From Gavia stellata (lineage: Eukaryota > Chordata > Aves > Gaviiformes > Gaviidae), in the NCBI RefSeq assembly GCF_030936135.1, contig NW_026776961.1:216085-280084 (forward strand): a stretch of DNA of 64,000 bases. The letters run 5' to 3'. The position numbers and the translations under genes are program-made. Under the pieces are notes generated by a model. That model had not been told where the DNA came from. It was given only the letters and a program-made list of their open reading frames with translations, and did not search any database. Positions 42,301 through 56,600 of this stretch are shown one piece after another. Numbering within the stretch: the first letter of the stretch is position 1; the number at the start of each line of letters is the position of its first letter.

Positions 42301-45300
42301 GTGGGGAAAACGGGCGGCACGGCGATCCTCTGCGGCGGTGGGGCAAGCGGGCGGCGCGGCGATCCTCTCGACGGCGGGGCAAGCAGGCGGCGCGGCGATA
42401 CTCTCGACGGCGGGGCAAGCGGGCGGCGCGGCGACCGTCTGCGGCGAGGGGGCAAGTGGGCGGCGCGGCGATCCTCTCGACGGCGGGGCAAGAGGGCGGC
42501 GCGGCGACGGTCTGCGGCGAGGGGGCAAGTGGGTGGCGCGGCTATGCTCTCGACGCGGGGGGCAAGCAGACGGCGCGGCGTCCTCTCGACGGCGGGGCAA
42601 GCGGGCGGCGCGGCGATCCTCTTGACGGCGGGGCAAGCGGGTGGCGCGGCGATCCTCTCGACGGCGGGGCAAGAGGGCGGCGCGGCGATCATCTGCGGCG
42701 AGGGGGCAAGTGGGCGGCGCGGCGATCCTCTTGACGGCGGGGCAAGCGGGCGGCGCGGCGATCCTCTCGACGGCGGGGCAAGCGGGCGGCGCGGCGATCA
42801 TCTGCGGCGAGGGGGCAAGCGGGCGGTGCGGCGATCCTCTCGACGGCGGGGCAAGCGGGCGGCGCGGCGATCATCTGCGGCGAGGGGGCAAGCGGGCGGC
42901 GCGGCGATCCTCTCGACGGCGGGGCAAGCGGGCGGCGCGGCGATCCTCTCGACGGCGGTGCAAGCGGGCGGCGGGGCGATCCTCTGCGGCGGCGGGGCAA
43001 GCGGGCGGCGCAGCGATCGTCTGCGGCGAGGGGGCAAGTGGGCGGCGCGGCGATCCTCTCGACGGCAGGGCAAGCGGGAGGCGCGGCGATCCTCTTCGGC
43101 GGCGGGGCAAGCGGGCGGCGCGGCGACCCCCTGTGGCGAGGGGGCAAGCGGGCGGCGCGGCAATCCTCTCGACGGCGGGGCGATCCTCTCGACGGCGGGG
43201 CAAACGGGCGGCGCGGCGACCCTCTCGACGGCGGGGCAAGAGGGCGGCGCGGCGATCCTCTGCGGCGGCGGTGCAAGCGGGCGGCGCGGCGATCCTCTGC
43301 GGCGGCGGGGCAAGCGGGCGGCGCGGCGATGCGCTCGACGGCGGGGCAAGCGGGCGGCGCGGCGATCCTCTCGACGGCGGGGCAAGTGGGCGGCGCGGCG
43401 ATCATCTCGTCGCGGGGGGCAAGCGGGCGGCGCGGCGATCCTCTCGGGCGGCGCGGCGATCCTCTGCGGCGGCGGGGCAAGCGGGCGGCGCGGCGATCCT
43501 CTGCGGCGATGGGGCAAGTGGACGGCGGGGCGATCCTCTCGACGGCGGGGCAAGCGGGCGGCGCGGCGATCCTCTCGAAGGCGGGGCAAGCGGGCGGCGC
43601 GGCGACCCTCTGCGGCGAGGGGGCAAGTGGGCGGCGCGGCGATCCTCTCGACGGCGGGACAAGCGCGAGGCGCGGCGATCCTCTGCGGCGGCGGGGCAAG
43701 AGGGCGCCGCGGCGACCCTCTGCGGCGAGGGGGCAAGTGGGCGGCGCGGCGATCCTCTCGACGGCGGGGCAAGCGGGAGGCGCAGCGATCCTCTGCGGCG
43801 GCGGGGCAAGCGGGCGGCGCGGCGATGCTCTCGGGCGGCGCGGCGATCCTCTCGACGGCGGGGCAAGCGGGCGGCGGGGCGATCCTCTGCGGCGGCGGGG
43901 CAAGCGGGCGGCGGGGCGATCCTCTCGTCGCGGGGGGCAAGCGGGCGGCGCGGCGATCCTCTCGTCGCGGGGGGCAAGCGGGCGGCACGGCGATCCTCTG
44001 CGGCGGTGGGGAAAACGGGCGGCGCGGCGATCCTCTCGACGGCGGGGCAAGAGGGCGGCGCGGCGACGGTCTGCGGCGAAGGGGCAAGTGGGTGGCGCGG
44101 CTATGCTCTCGACGCGGGGGGCAAGCAGACGGCGCGGCGTCCTCTCGACGGCGGGGCAAGCGGGCGGCGCGGCGATCCTCTTGACGGCGGGGCAAGCGGG
44201 TGGCGCGGCGATCCTCTCGACGGCGGGGCAATCGGGCGGCGCGGCGATCATCTGCGGCGAGGGGGCAAGTGGGCGGCGCGGCGATCCTCTCGTCGCGGGG
44301 GGCAAGCGGGCGGCGCGGCGATCCTCTCGACGGCGGGGCAAGCGGGCGGCGCGGCGATCCTCTGCGGCGAGGGGGCAAGCGGGCGGTGCGGCGATCCTCT
44401 CGACGGCGGGGCAAGCGGGCGGCGCGGCGATCATCTGCGGCGAGGGGGCAAGCGGGCGGCGCGGCGATCCTCTCGACGGCGGGGCAAGCGGGCGGCGCGG
44501 CGATCCTCTCGACGGCGGGGCAAGCGGGCGGCGCGGCGATCCTCTCGACGGCGGGGCAAGTGGGCAGCGCGACTATGCTCTCGTCGCCCGGGGCAAGCGG
44601 GCAGCGCGGGGATCCTCTGCGGCGAGGGGGCAACTGGGCGGCGCGGCGATGCGCTCGACGGCGGGGCAAGCGGGCGGAGCGGCGATCCTCTGGGGCATCG
44701 CGGCGATCCTCTCGACGGCGGGGCAAGTGGGCGGCGCGGCGATCATCTCGTCGCGGGGGGCAAGCGGGCGGCGCGGCGATCCTCTCGGGCGGCGCGGCGA
44801 TCCTCTCGACGGCGGGGCAAGCGAGCGGCGCGGCGATACTTTGCGGCGAGGGGGAAAGCGAGCGGCGCGGCGATCCTCTCGACGGCGGGGCAAGCGGGCG
44901 GCGCGGCGGTCATCTGCGGCGAGTGGGCAAGTGGGCAGCGCGACGATGCTCTCGTCGCGGAGGGCAAGCGAGCGGCGCGGCGATCCTCTGTGGCGGCGGG
45001 GCAAGTGGGCGGCGGGGCGATCCTCTCGGTCGGCGCGGCAATCCTCTGCGGCGGCTGGGCAGGCGGGCGGCGCGGCGATCCTCTCGACGGCGGGGCAAGT
45101 GGGCGGCGATCCTCTCGACGGCGGGGCAAGCAGGCTGCGCGGCGATCCTCTCGACGGTGGAGCAAGTGGGCAGCGCGACGATGCTCTCGTCGTGGGGGGC
45201 AAGCGGGCGGCGCGGCGATCCTCTGCGGCGACGGGGCAAACGGGCGGCGCGCCTATCCTCTCGGTCGGCGCGGCGATCCTCTCGACGGCGGGGAAAGTGG

Positions 45301-45687
45301 GCAACGCGACGATGCTCTCGTCGCGGGGGGCAAGCGGGCTGCGCGGCGATACTGTGCGGCGAGGGGGCAAGCGGGCGGCGCGACGATCCTCTCGACGGCG
45401 GGGCGATCCTCTCGACGGCGGGGCAAGCGGGCGGCGCGGCGATACTCTGCGGCGGCGATGCTCTCGTCGCGGGGGGCAAGCGGGCGGCGCGGCGATCCTC
45501 TCGACGGCGGGGCGATCCTCTCGACGTCGGGGCAAGCGGGCGGCGCGGCGATCCTCTGCGGCGGCGGGGCAAACGGGCGGCGCGGCGATCCTCTCGACGG
45601 CGGGGCAAGCGGGAGGCGCAGCGATCCTCTGCGGCGGCGGGGCAAGCGGGCGGCGCGGCGATGCTCTCGGGCGGCGCGGCGATCCTC

Positions 45688-48600
45688 TAGACGGCGGGGC
45701 AAGCGGGCGGCGCGGCGATCCTCTGCGGCGGCGGGGCAAGCGGGCGGCGGGGCGATCCTCTCGACGGCGGGGCAAGAGGGCGCCGCGGCGACCCTCTGCG
45801 GCGAGGGGGCAAGTGGGCGGCGCGGCGATCCTCTCGACGGCGGGGCAAGCGGGCGGCGGGGCGATCCTCTGCGGCGGCGGGGCAAGCGGGCGGCGCGGCG
45901 ATGCTCTCGGGCGGCGCGGCGATCCTCTCGACGGCGGGGCAAGCGGGCGGCGGGGCGATCCTCTGCGGCGGCGGGGCAAGCGGGCGGCGGGGCGATCCTC
46001 TCGTCGCGGGGGGCAAGCGGGCGGCGCGGCGATCCTCTCGTCGCGGGGGGCAAGCGGGCGGCACGGCGATCCTCTGCGGCGGTGGGGAAAACGGGCGGCG
46101 CGGCGATCCTCTCGACGGCGGGGCAAGCGGGCGGCGCGGCGACCGTCTGCGGCGAGGGGGCAAGTGGGCGGCGCGGCGATCCTCTCGACGGCGGGGCAAG
46201 AGGGCGGCGCGGCGATCCTCTGCGGCGAGGGGGCAAGCGGGTGGCGCGGCTATGCTCTCGACGCGGGGGGCAAGCATACGGCGCGGCGTCCTCTCGACGG
46301 CGGGGCAAGCGGGCGGCGCGGCGATCCTCTTGACGGCGGGGCAAGCGGGTGGCGCGGCGATCCTCTCGACGGCGGGGCAATCGGGCGGCGCGGCGATCAT
46401 CTGCGGCGAGGGGGCAAGTGGGCGGCGCGGCGATCCTCTTGACGGCGGGGCAAGCGGGCGGCGCGGCGATCCTCTCGACGGCGGGGCAAGCGGGCGGCGC
46501 GGCGATCCTCTGCGGCGAGGGGGCAAGCGGGCGGTGCGGCGATCCTCTCGACGGCGGGGCAAGCGGGCGGCGCGGCGATCATCTGCGGCGAGGGGGCAAG
46601 CGGGCGGCGCGGCGATCCTCTCGACGGCGGGGCAAGCGGGCGGCGCGGCGATCCTCTCGACGGCGGGGCAAGTGGGCAGCGCGACGATGCTCTCGTCGCG
46701 GGGGGCAAGCGGGCGGCGCGGCGAACCTCTCGGGCGGCGCGGCGATCCTCTCGACGGCGGGGCAGGCGGGCGGCGCGGCTGTCCTCTCGACGGCGGGGCA
46801 AGTGGGCAGTGCGGCGATCCTCTCGACGGCGGGGCAAGTGGGCAGCGCGACGATGCTCTCGTCGCGGGGGGCAAGCGGGCGGCGCGGCGACCCTCTCGGG
46901 CGGCGCGGCGATCCTCTCGACGGCGGGGCAGGCGGGCGGCGCGGCTGTCCTCTCGACGGCGGGGCAAGTGGGCAGTGCGGCGATCCTCTCGACGGCGGGG
47001 CAAGTGGGCAGCGCGACTATGCTCTCGTCGCCCGGGGCAAGCGGGCGGCGCGGGGATCCTCTGCCGCGAGGGGGCAACTGGGCGGCGCGGCGATGCGCTC
47101 GACGGCGGGGCAAGCGGGCGGAGCGGCGATCCTCTGGGGCATCGCGGCGATCCTCTCGACGGCGGGGCAAGTGGGCGGCGCGGCGATCATCTCGTCGCGG
47201 GGGGCAAGCGGGCGGCGCGGCGATCCTCTCGGGAGGCGCGGCGATGCTCTCGACGGCGGGGCAAGCGAGCGGCGCGGCGATACTTTGCGGCGAGGGGGAA
47301 AGCGAGCGGCGCGGCGATCCTCTCGACGGCGGGGCAAGCGGGCGGCGCGGCGATCATATGCGGCGAGTGGGCAAGTGGGCAGCGCGACGATGCTCTCGTC
47401 GCGGAGGGCAAGCGAGCGGCGCGGCGATCCTCTGTGGCGGCGGGGCAAGTGGGCGGCGGGGCGATCCTCTGCGGCGAGGGGGCAAGTGGGCGGCGCGGCG
47501 ATCCTCTCGACGGCGGGGCAAGCGGGCGGCGCGGCGATCCTCTGCGGCGAGGGGGCAAGTGGGCGGCGCGGCGATCCTCTCGACGGCGGGGCAAGCGGGC
47601 GGCGCGGCGATCCTCTGCGGCGGCGGGGCAAGTGGGCGGCGGGGCGATCCTCCCGACGGCGGGGCAAGCGGGCGGCGCGGCGATCCTCTCGACGGCGGGG
47701 CAAGCGGGCGGCGCGGCGATCCTCTGCGGCGAGGGGGCAAGAGGGCGGCGCGGCGATCCTCTCGACGGCGGGGCAAGAGGGCGGCGCGGCGATCCTCTCG
47801 ACGGCGGGGCAAGCGGGAGGCGCGGCGATCCTCTGTGGCCGCGGGGCAAGCGGGCGGCGCAGCGATCCTCTGCGGCGGCGGGGCAAGCGGGCGGCGCGGC
47901 GATGAGCTCGACGGCGGGGCAAGCGGGCGGCGCGGCGATCCTCTGGAGCAGCGCGGCGATCCTCTCGACGGCGGGGCAAGCGGGCGGTGCGGCGATCCTC
48001 TGCGGCGAGGGGGCAAGAGGGCGGCGCGGCGATCCTCTCGACGGCGGGGCAAGCGGGAGGCGCGGCGATCCTCTGCGGCGGTGGGGCAAGCGGGCGGCGC
48101 GGCGATCCTCTGGAGCAGCGCGGCGATCCTCTCGACGGCGGGGCAAGTGGGCGGCGTGGCGATCATCTCGTCGCGGGGGGCAAGCGGGCGGCGCGGCGAT
48201 CCTCTCGGGCGGCGCGGCGATCCTCTCGACGGCGGTGCAAGCGGGCGGCGGGGCGATCCTCTGCGGCGGCGGGGCAAGCGGGCGGCGCAGCGATCGTCTG
48301 CGGCGAGGGGGCAAGTGGGCGGCGCGGCGATCCTCTCGACGGCAGGGCAAGCGGGAGGCGCGGCGATCCTCTTCGGCGGCGGGGCAAGCGGGCGGCGCGG
48401 CGACCCCCTGTGGCGAGGGGGCAAGCGGGCGGCGCGGCAATCCTCTCGACGGCGGGGCGATCCTCTCGACGGCGGGGCAAACGGGCGGCGCGGCGATCCT
48501 CTCGACGGCGGGGCAAGCGGGCGGCGCGGCGATCCTCTGCGGCGGCGGTGCAAGCGGGCGGCGCGGCGATCCTCTGCGGCGGCGGGGCAAGCGGGCGGCG

Positions 48601-50690
48601 CGGCGATGCGCTCGACGGCGGGGCAAGCGGGCGCCGCGGCGATCCTCTCGACGGCGGGGCAAGTGGGCGGCGCGGCGATCATCTCGTCGCGGGGGGCAAG
48701 CGGGCGGCGCGGCGATCCTCTCGGGCGGCGCGGCGATCCTCTGAGGCGGCGGGGCAAGCGGGCGGCGCGGCGATCCTCTGCGGCGATGGGGCAAGTGGAC
48801 GGCGGGGCGATCCTCTCGACGGCGGGGCAAGCGGGCGGCGCGGCGATCCTCTCGAAGGCGGGGCAAGCGGGCGGCGCGGCGACCCTCTGCGGCGAGGGGG
48901 CAAGAGGGCGGCGCGGCGATCCTCTCGACGGCGGGACAAGCGCGAGGCGCGGCGATCCTCTGCGGCGGCGGGGCAAGAGGGCGCCGCGGCGACCCTCTGC
49001 GGCGAGGGGGCAAGTGGGCGGCGCGGCGATCCTCTCGACGGCGGGGCAAGCGGGAGGCGCAGCGATCCTCTCGACGGCGGGGCAAGCGGGCGGCGGGGCG
49101 ATCCTCTGCGGCGGCGGGGCAAGCGGGCGGCGGGGCGATCCTCTCGTCGCGGGGGGCAAGCGGGCGGCGCGGCGATCCTCTCGTCGCGGGGGGCAAGCGG
49201 GCGGCACGGCGATCCTCTGCGGCGGTGGGGAAAACGGGCGGCGCGGCGATCCTCTCGACGGCGGGGTAAGGGGGCGGCGCGGCGACCGTCTGCGGCGAGG
49301 GGGCAAGTGGGCGGCGCGGCGATCCTCTCGACGGCGGGGCAAGAGGGCGGCGCGGCGACGGTCTGCGGCGAGGGGGAAGTGGGTGGCGCGGCTATGCTCT
49401 CGACGCGGGGGGCAAGCAGGCGGCGCGGCGTCCTCTCGACGGCGGGGCAAGCGGGCGGCGCGGCGATCCTCTTGACGGCGGGGCAAGCGGGTGGCGCGGC
49501 GATCCTCTCGACGGCGGGGCAATCGGGCGGCGCGGCGATCATCTGCGGCGAGGGGGCAAGTGGGCGGCGCGGCGATCCTCTTGACGGCGGGGCAAGCGGG
49601 CGGCGCGGCGATCCTCTCGACGGCGGGGCAAGCGGGCGGCGCGGCGATCATCTGCGGCGAGGGGGCAAGCGGGCGGTGCGGCGATCCTCTCGACGGCGGG
49701 GCAAGCGGGCGGCGCGGCGATCATCTGCGGCGAGGGGGCAAGCGGGCGGCGCGGCGATCCTCTCGACGGCGGGGCAAGCGGGCGGCGCGGCGATCCTCTC
49801 GACGGCGGGGCAAGCGGGCGGCGCGGCGATCCTCTCGACGGCGGGGCAAGTGGGCAGCGCGACTATGCTCCCGTCGCGGGGGGCAAGCGGGCGGCGCGGC
49901 GAACCTCTCGGGCGGCGCGGCGATCCTCTCGACGGCGGGGCAAGCGGGCGGCGCGGCGATCCTCTCGACGGCGGGGCAAGTGGGCAGTGCGGCGATCCTC
50001 TCGACGGCGGGGCAAGTGGGCAGCGCGACTATGCTCTCGTCGCCCGGGGCAAGCGGGCGGCGCGGGGATCCTCTGCGGCGAGGGGGCAACTGGGCGGCGC
50101 GGCGATGCGCTCGACGGCGGGGCAAGCGGGCGGAGCGGCGATCCTCTGGGGCATCGCGGCGATCCTCTCGACGGCGGGGCAAGTGGGCGGCGCGGCGATC
50201 ATCTCGTCGCGGGGGGCAAGCGGGCGGCGCGGCGATCCTCTCGGGCGGCGCGGCGATGCTCTCGACGGCGGGGCAAGCGAGCGGCGCGGCGATACTTTGC
50301 GGCGAGGGGGAAAGCGAGCGGCGCGGCGATCCTCTCGACGGCGGGGCAAGCGGGCGGCGCGGCGATCATATGCGGCGAGTGGGCAAGTGGGCAGCGCGAC
50401 GATGCTCTCGTCGCGGAGGGCAAGCGAGCGGCGCGGCGATCCTCTGTGGCGGCGGGGCAAGTGGGCGGCGGGGCGATCCTCTGCGGCGAGGGGGCAAGTG
50501 GGCGGCGCGGCGATCCTCTCGACGGCGGGGCAAGCGGGCGGCGCGGCGATCCTCTGCGGCGAGGGGGCAAGTGGGCGGCGCGGCGATCCTCTCGACGGCG
50601 GGGCAAGCGGGCGGCGCGGCGATCCTCTGCGGCGGCGGGGCAAGTGGGCGGCGGGGCGATCCTCCCGACGGCGGGGCAAGCGGGCGGCGC
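45688..50690. repeat. ~5-kb satellite segment, copy 1 of a large internal duplication
   Basis: Contains a rare ctctag variant (TAG at 45,688-45,690), cttaatg-free long blocks, a gcatacggcg marker (46,272) and the singular gaggggg-aagtgggtgg deletion (about 49,372). The same ordered set occurs from 58,993 on, at an offset of 13,305-13,309 bp. Confidence 0.85.
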
Positions 50691-53600
50691 GGCGATCCTC
50701 TGTGGCCGCGGGGCAAGCGGGCGGCGCAGCGATCCTCTGCGGCGGCGGGGCAAGCGGGCGGCGCGGCGATGCGCTCGACGGCGGGGCAAGCGGGCGGCGC
50801 GGCGATCCTCTGGGGCAGCGCGGCGATCCTCTCGACGGCGGGGCAAGCGGGCGGTGCGGCGATCCTCTGCGGCGAGGGGGCAAGAGGGCGGCGCGGCGAT
50901 CCTCTCGACGGCGGGGCAAGCGGGAGGCGCGGCGATCCTCTGTGGCGGCGGGGCAAGCGGGCGGCGCAGCGATCCTCTGCGGCGGCGGGGCAAGCGGGCG
51001 GCGCGGCGATGAGCTCGACGGCGGGGCAAGCGGGCGGCGCGGCGATCCTCTGGAGCAGCGCGGCGATCCTCTCGACGGCGGGGCAAGTGGGCGGCGTGGC
51101 GATCATCTCGTCGCGGGGGGCAAGCGGGCGGCGCGGCGATCCTCTCGGGCGGCGCGGCGATCCTCTCGACGGCGGTGCAAGCGGGCGGCGGGGCGATCCT
51201 CTGCGGCGGCGGGGCAAGCGGGCGGCGCAGCGATCGTCTGCGGCGAGGGGGCAAGTGGGCGGCGCGGCGATCCTCTCGACGGCAGGGCAAGCGGGAGGCG
51301 CGGCGATCCTCTTCGGCGGCGGGGCAAGCGGGCGGCGCGGCGACCCCCTGTGGCGAGGGGGCAAGCGGGCGGCGCGGCAATCCTCTCGACGGCGGGGCGA
51401 TCCTCTCGACGGCGGGGCAAACGGGCGGCGCGGCGATCCTCTCGACGGCGGGGCAAGAGGGCGGCGCGGCGATCCTCTGCGGCGGCGGTGCAAGCGGGCG
51501 GCGCGGCGATCCTCTGCGGCGGCGGGGCAAGCGGGCGGCGCGGCGATGCGCTCGACGGCGGGGCAAGCGGGCGGCGCGGCGATCCTCTCGACGGCGGGGC
51601 AAGTGGGCGGCGCGGCGATCATCTCGTCGCGGGGGGCAAGCGGGCGGCGCGGCGATCCTCTCGGGCGGCGCGGCGATCCTCTGCGGCGGCGGGGCAAGCG
51701 GGCGGCGCGGCGATCCTCTGCGGCGATGGGGCAAGTGGACGGCGCGGCGATCCTCTCGACGGCGGGGCAAGCGGGCGGCGCGGCGATCCTCTCGAAGGCG
51801 GGACAAGCGCGAGGCGCGGCGATCCTCTGCGGCGGCGGGGCAAGCGGGCGGCGCGGCGATCCTCTCGACGGCGGGGCAAGAGGGCGGCGCGGAGACCGTC
51901 TGCGGCGAGGGGGCAAGTGGGCGGCGCGTCGATCCTCTGCGGCGGCGGGGCAAGCGGGCGGCGCGGTGATGCTCTCGGGCGGCGCGGCGATCCTCTCGAC
52001 GGCGGGGCAATCGGGCGGCGCGGCGACCCCCTGTGGCGAGGGGGCAAGCGGGCGGCGCGGCGATCCTCTCGACGGCGGGGTAAGCAGGCGGCGCGGCGAT
52101 CCTCTTCGGCGGCGGGGCAAGCGGGCGCGCGGCGATCCTCTCGACGGCAGGGCAAGCGGGCGGCGCGGCGATCCTCTCGACGGCGGGGTGATCCTCTCGA
52201 CGGCGGGGCAAGCGGGCGGCGCGACGATGCTCTCGTCGCGGGGGGCAAGCGGGCGGCGCGGCGATCCTCTCGGGAGGCGCGGCGATCCTCTGTGGAGGCG
52301 GGGCAAGCGGGCGGCGCAGCGATCCTCTCGACGGCGGGGCAAGTGGGCGGCCCGGCGATCCTCTTGACGGCGGGGCAAGCGGGCGGCGCGGCGATCCTCT
52401 GCGGCGAGGGGGCAAGTGGGCGGCGCGGCGATCATCTCGACGGCGGGGCAAGTGGGCGGCCCGGCGATCCTCTTGACGGCGGGGCAAGCGGGCGGCGCGG
52501 CGATCCTCTGCGGCGAGGGGGCAAGTGGGCGGCGCGGCGGTCCTCTCGACGGCGGGGCAAGTGGGCGGCGCGGCGATCCTCTCGACGGCGGGGCAAGCGG
52601 GCGGCGCGGCGATCATCTGCGGCGATGGGACAAGCGGGCGGCGCAGCGATCCTCTGCGGCGCGGGGCAAGCGGGCGGCGCGGCGATCATCTGCGGCGAGG
52701 GGGCAAGCGGGCGGCGCGGCGATCCTCTCGACGGCGGGGCAAGTGGGCAGCGCCACTATGCTCTCGTCGCGGGGGGCAAGCGGGCGGCGCGGCGATCCTC
52801 TGCGGCGGCGCGGCGATCTTCTCGACGGCGAGGCAGGCGGGCGGCGCGGCGATCCTCTCGACGGCGGGGCAAGCGGGCGGCGCGGCAATCCTCTCGTCGC
52901 CCGGGGCAAGTGGGCGGCGCGGCGATCCTCTGCGGCGAGGGGGCAACGGGGCGGCGCGGCGATGCGCTCGACGGCGGGGCAAGCGGGCGGAGCGGCGATC
53001 CTCTGGGGCATCGCGGCGATCCTCTCGACGGCGGGGCAAGTGGGCGGCGCGGCGATCCTCTCGGGCGGCGCGGCGATCCTCTCGACGGCGGGGCAAGCGG
53101 GCGGCTCGGCGATCCTCTGCGGCGAGGGGGCAAGTGGGCGGCGCAGCGATCCTCTCGACGGCGGGGCAAGCGGGAGGCGCGGCGATCCTCTCGACGGCGG
53201 GACAATCGGGCGGCGCGGAGACCCACTGTGGCGAGGGGGCAAGCTGGAGGCGCGGCGATCCTCTCGACGGCGGGGCGATCCTCTCGACGGCGGGGCAAAC
53301 GGGCGGCGCGGCGATCCTCTCGACGGCGGGGCAAGCGGGCGGCGCGGCGATCCTCTGCGGCGGCGAGGCGATCCTCTCGACGGCGGGGCAAGCGGGCGGC
53401 GCGGCGATCCTCTCGACCGCGGGGCAAGTGGGTAGCGCGGCGATCCTCTCGACGGCGGGGGGCAAGCGGGCGGCGCGGCGATCCTCTGCGGCGGCGGGGC
53501 AAGCGGGCGGCGCGGCGATCCTCTTGACGGCGGGGCAAGCGGGCGGCGCGGCGATCCTCTCGACGGCGGGGCAAGCGGGCGGCGCGGCGATCATCTGCGG

Positions 53601-56600
53601 CGAGGGGGCAAATGGGCGGCGCGGCGATCCTCTCGACGGCGGGGCAAGTGGGAGGCGCGGCGATCCTCTCGACGGCGGAGCAAGCGGGCGGCGCAGCGAT
53701 CTTCTGCGGCGGCGGGGCAAGCGGGCGGCGCGGCGATCCTCTCGACGGCGGGGCAAGTGGGCAGCGCGACGATGCTCTCGTCGCGGGGGGCAAGCGGGCG
53801 GCGCGGCGAACCTCTCGGGCGGCGCGGCGATCCTCTCGACGGCGGGGCAGGCGGGCGGCGCGGCTGTCCTCTCGACGGCGGGGCAAGTGGGCAGTGCGGC
53901 GATCCTCTCGACGGCGGGGCAAGTGGGCAGCGCGACTACACTCTCGTCGCCCGGGGCAAGCGGGCGGCGCGGGGATCCTCTGCGGCGAGGGGGCAACTGG
54001 GCGGCGCGGCGATGCGCTCGACGGCGGGGCAAGCGGGCGGAGCGGCGATCCTCTGGGGCATCGCGGCGATCCTCTCGACGGCGGGACAAGTGGGCGGCGC
54101 GGCGATCATCTCGTCGCGGGGGGCAAGCGGGCGGCGCGGCGATCCTCTCGGGAGGCGCGGCGATCCTCTTCGGCGGCGGGGCAAGCGGGCGGCGCGGCGA
54201 CCCCCTGTGGCGAGGGGGCAAGCGGGCGGCGCGGCAATCCTCTCGACGGCGGGGCGATCCTCTCGACGGCGGGGCAAACGGGCGGCGCGGCGATCCTCTC
54301 GACGGCGGGGCAAGAGGGCGGCGCGGCGATCCTCTGCGGCGGCGGTGCAAGGGGGCGGCGCGGCGATCCTCTGCGGCGGCGGGGCAAGCGGGCGGCGCGG
54401 CGATGCGCTCGACGTCGGGGCAAGCGGGCGGCGCGGCGATCCTCTCGACGGCGGGGCAAGTGGGCGGCGCGGCGATCATCTCGTCGCGGGGGGCAAGCGG
54501 GCGGCGCGGCGATCCTCTCGGGCGGCGCGGCGATCCTCTGCGGCGGCGGGGCAAGCGGGCGGCGCGGCGATCCTCTGCGGCGATGGGGCAAGTGGACGGC
54601 GGGGCGATCCTCTCGACGGCGGGGCAAGCGGGCGGCGCGGCGATCCTCTCGAAGGCGGGGCAAGAGGGCGGCGCGGCGACCCTCTGCGGCGAGGGGGCAA
54701 GTGGGCGGCGCGGCGATCCTCTCGACGGCGGGACAAGCGCGAGGCGCGGCGATCCTCTGCGGCGGCGGGGCAAGAGGGCGCCGCGGCGACCCTCTGCGGC
54801 GAGGGGGCAAGTGGGCGGTGCGGCGATCCTCTCGACGGCGGGGCAAGCGGGCGGCGCGGCGATCATCTGCGGCGAGGGGGCAAGCGGGCGGCGCGGCGAT
54901 CCTCTCGACGGCGGGGCAAGCGGGCGGCGCGGCGATCCTCTCGACGGCGGGGCAAGCGGGCGGCGCGGCGATCCTCTCGACGGCGGGGCAAGTGGGCAGC
55001 GCGACTATGCTCTCGTCGCGGGGGGCAAGCGGGCGGCGCGGCGAACCTCTCGGGCGGCGCGGCGATCCTCTCGACGGCGGGGCAGGAGGGCGGCGCGGCT
55101 GTCCTCTCGACGGCGGGGCAAGTGGGCAGTGCGGCGATCGTCTCGACGGCGGGGCAAGTGGGCAGCGCGACGATGCTCTCGTCGCGGGGGGCAAGCGGGC
55201 GGCGCGGCGAACCTCTCGGGCGGCGCGGCGATCCTCTCGACGGCGGGGCAGGCGGGCGGCGCGGCTGTCCTCTCGACGGCGGGGCAAGTGGGCAGTGCGG
55301 CGATCCTCTCGACGGCGGGGCAAGTGGGCAGCGCGACTATGCTCTCGTCGCCCGGGGCAAGCGGGCGGCGCGGGGATCCTCTGCCGCGAGGGGGCAACTG
55401 GGCGGCGCGGCGATGCGCTCGACGGCGGGGCAAGCGGGCGGAGCGGCGATCCTCTGGGGCATCGCGGCGATCCTCTCGACGGCGGGGCAAGTGGGCGGCG
55501 CGGCGATCATCTCGTCGCGGGGGGCAAGCGGGCGGCGCGGCGATCCTCTCGGGCGGCGCGGCGATCCTCTCGACGGCGGGGCAAGCGAGCGGCGCGGCGA
55601 TACTTTGCGGCGAGGGGGAAAGCGAGCGGCGCGGCGATCCTCTCGACGGCGGGGCAAGCGGGCGGCGCGGCGATCATATGCGGCGAGTGGGCAAGTGGGC
55701 AGCGCGACGATGCTCTCGTCGCGGAGGGCAAGCGAGCGGCGCGGCGATCCTCTGTGGCGGCGGGGCAAGTGGGCGGCGGGGCGATCCTCTGCGGCGAGGG
55801 GGCAAGTGGGCGGCGCGACGATCCTCTCGACGGCGGGGCAAGCGGTCGGCGCGGCGATCCTCTGCGGCGGCGGGGCAAGCGGGCGGCGCGGCGATCCTCT
55901 GCGGCGAGGGGGCAAGTGGGCGGCGCGGCGATCCTCTCGGGGGGCGCGGCGATCCTCTTGACGGCGGGGCAGGCGGGCGGCGCGGCTGTCCTCTCGACGG
56001 CGGGGCAAGTGGGCAGTGCGGCGATCCTCTCGACGGCGGGGCAAGTGGGCAGCGCGACTATGCTCTCGTCGCCCGGGGCAAGCGGGCAGCGCGGGGATCC
56101 TCTGCGGCGAGGGGGCAACTGGGCGGCGCGGCGATGCGCTCGACGGCGGGGCAAGCGGGCGGAGCGGCGATCCTCTGGGGCATCGCGGCGATCCTCTCGA
56201 CGGCGGGGCAAGTGGGCGGCGCGGCGATCCTCTCGACGGCGGGGCAAGCGAGCGGCGTGGCGATACTTTGCGGCGAGGGGGAAAGCTAGCGGCGCGGCGA
56301 TCCTCTCGACGGCGGGAAAAGCGGACGGCGCGGCGATCATCTGCGGCGAGTGGGCAAGTGGGCAGCGCGACGATCCTCTCGTCGCGGAGGGCCAGCGAGC
56401 GGCGCGGCGATCCTCTGTGGCGGCGGGGCAAGCGGGCGGCGCGGCGATCCTCTGCGGCGAGGGGGAAAGTGGGCGTCGCGGCGATCCTCTCGACGGCGCG
56501 GCAAGTGGGCGGCCCGGCGATCCTCTTGACGGCGGGGCAAGCGGGCGGCGCGGCGATCCTCTGCGGCGAGGGGGCAAGTGGGCGGCGCGGCGGTCCTCTC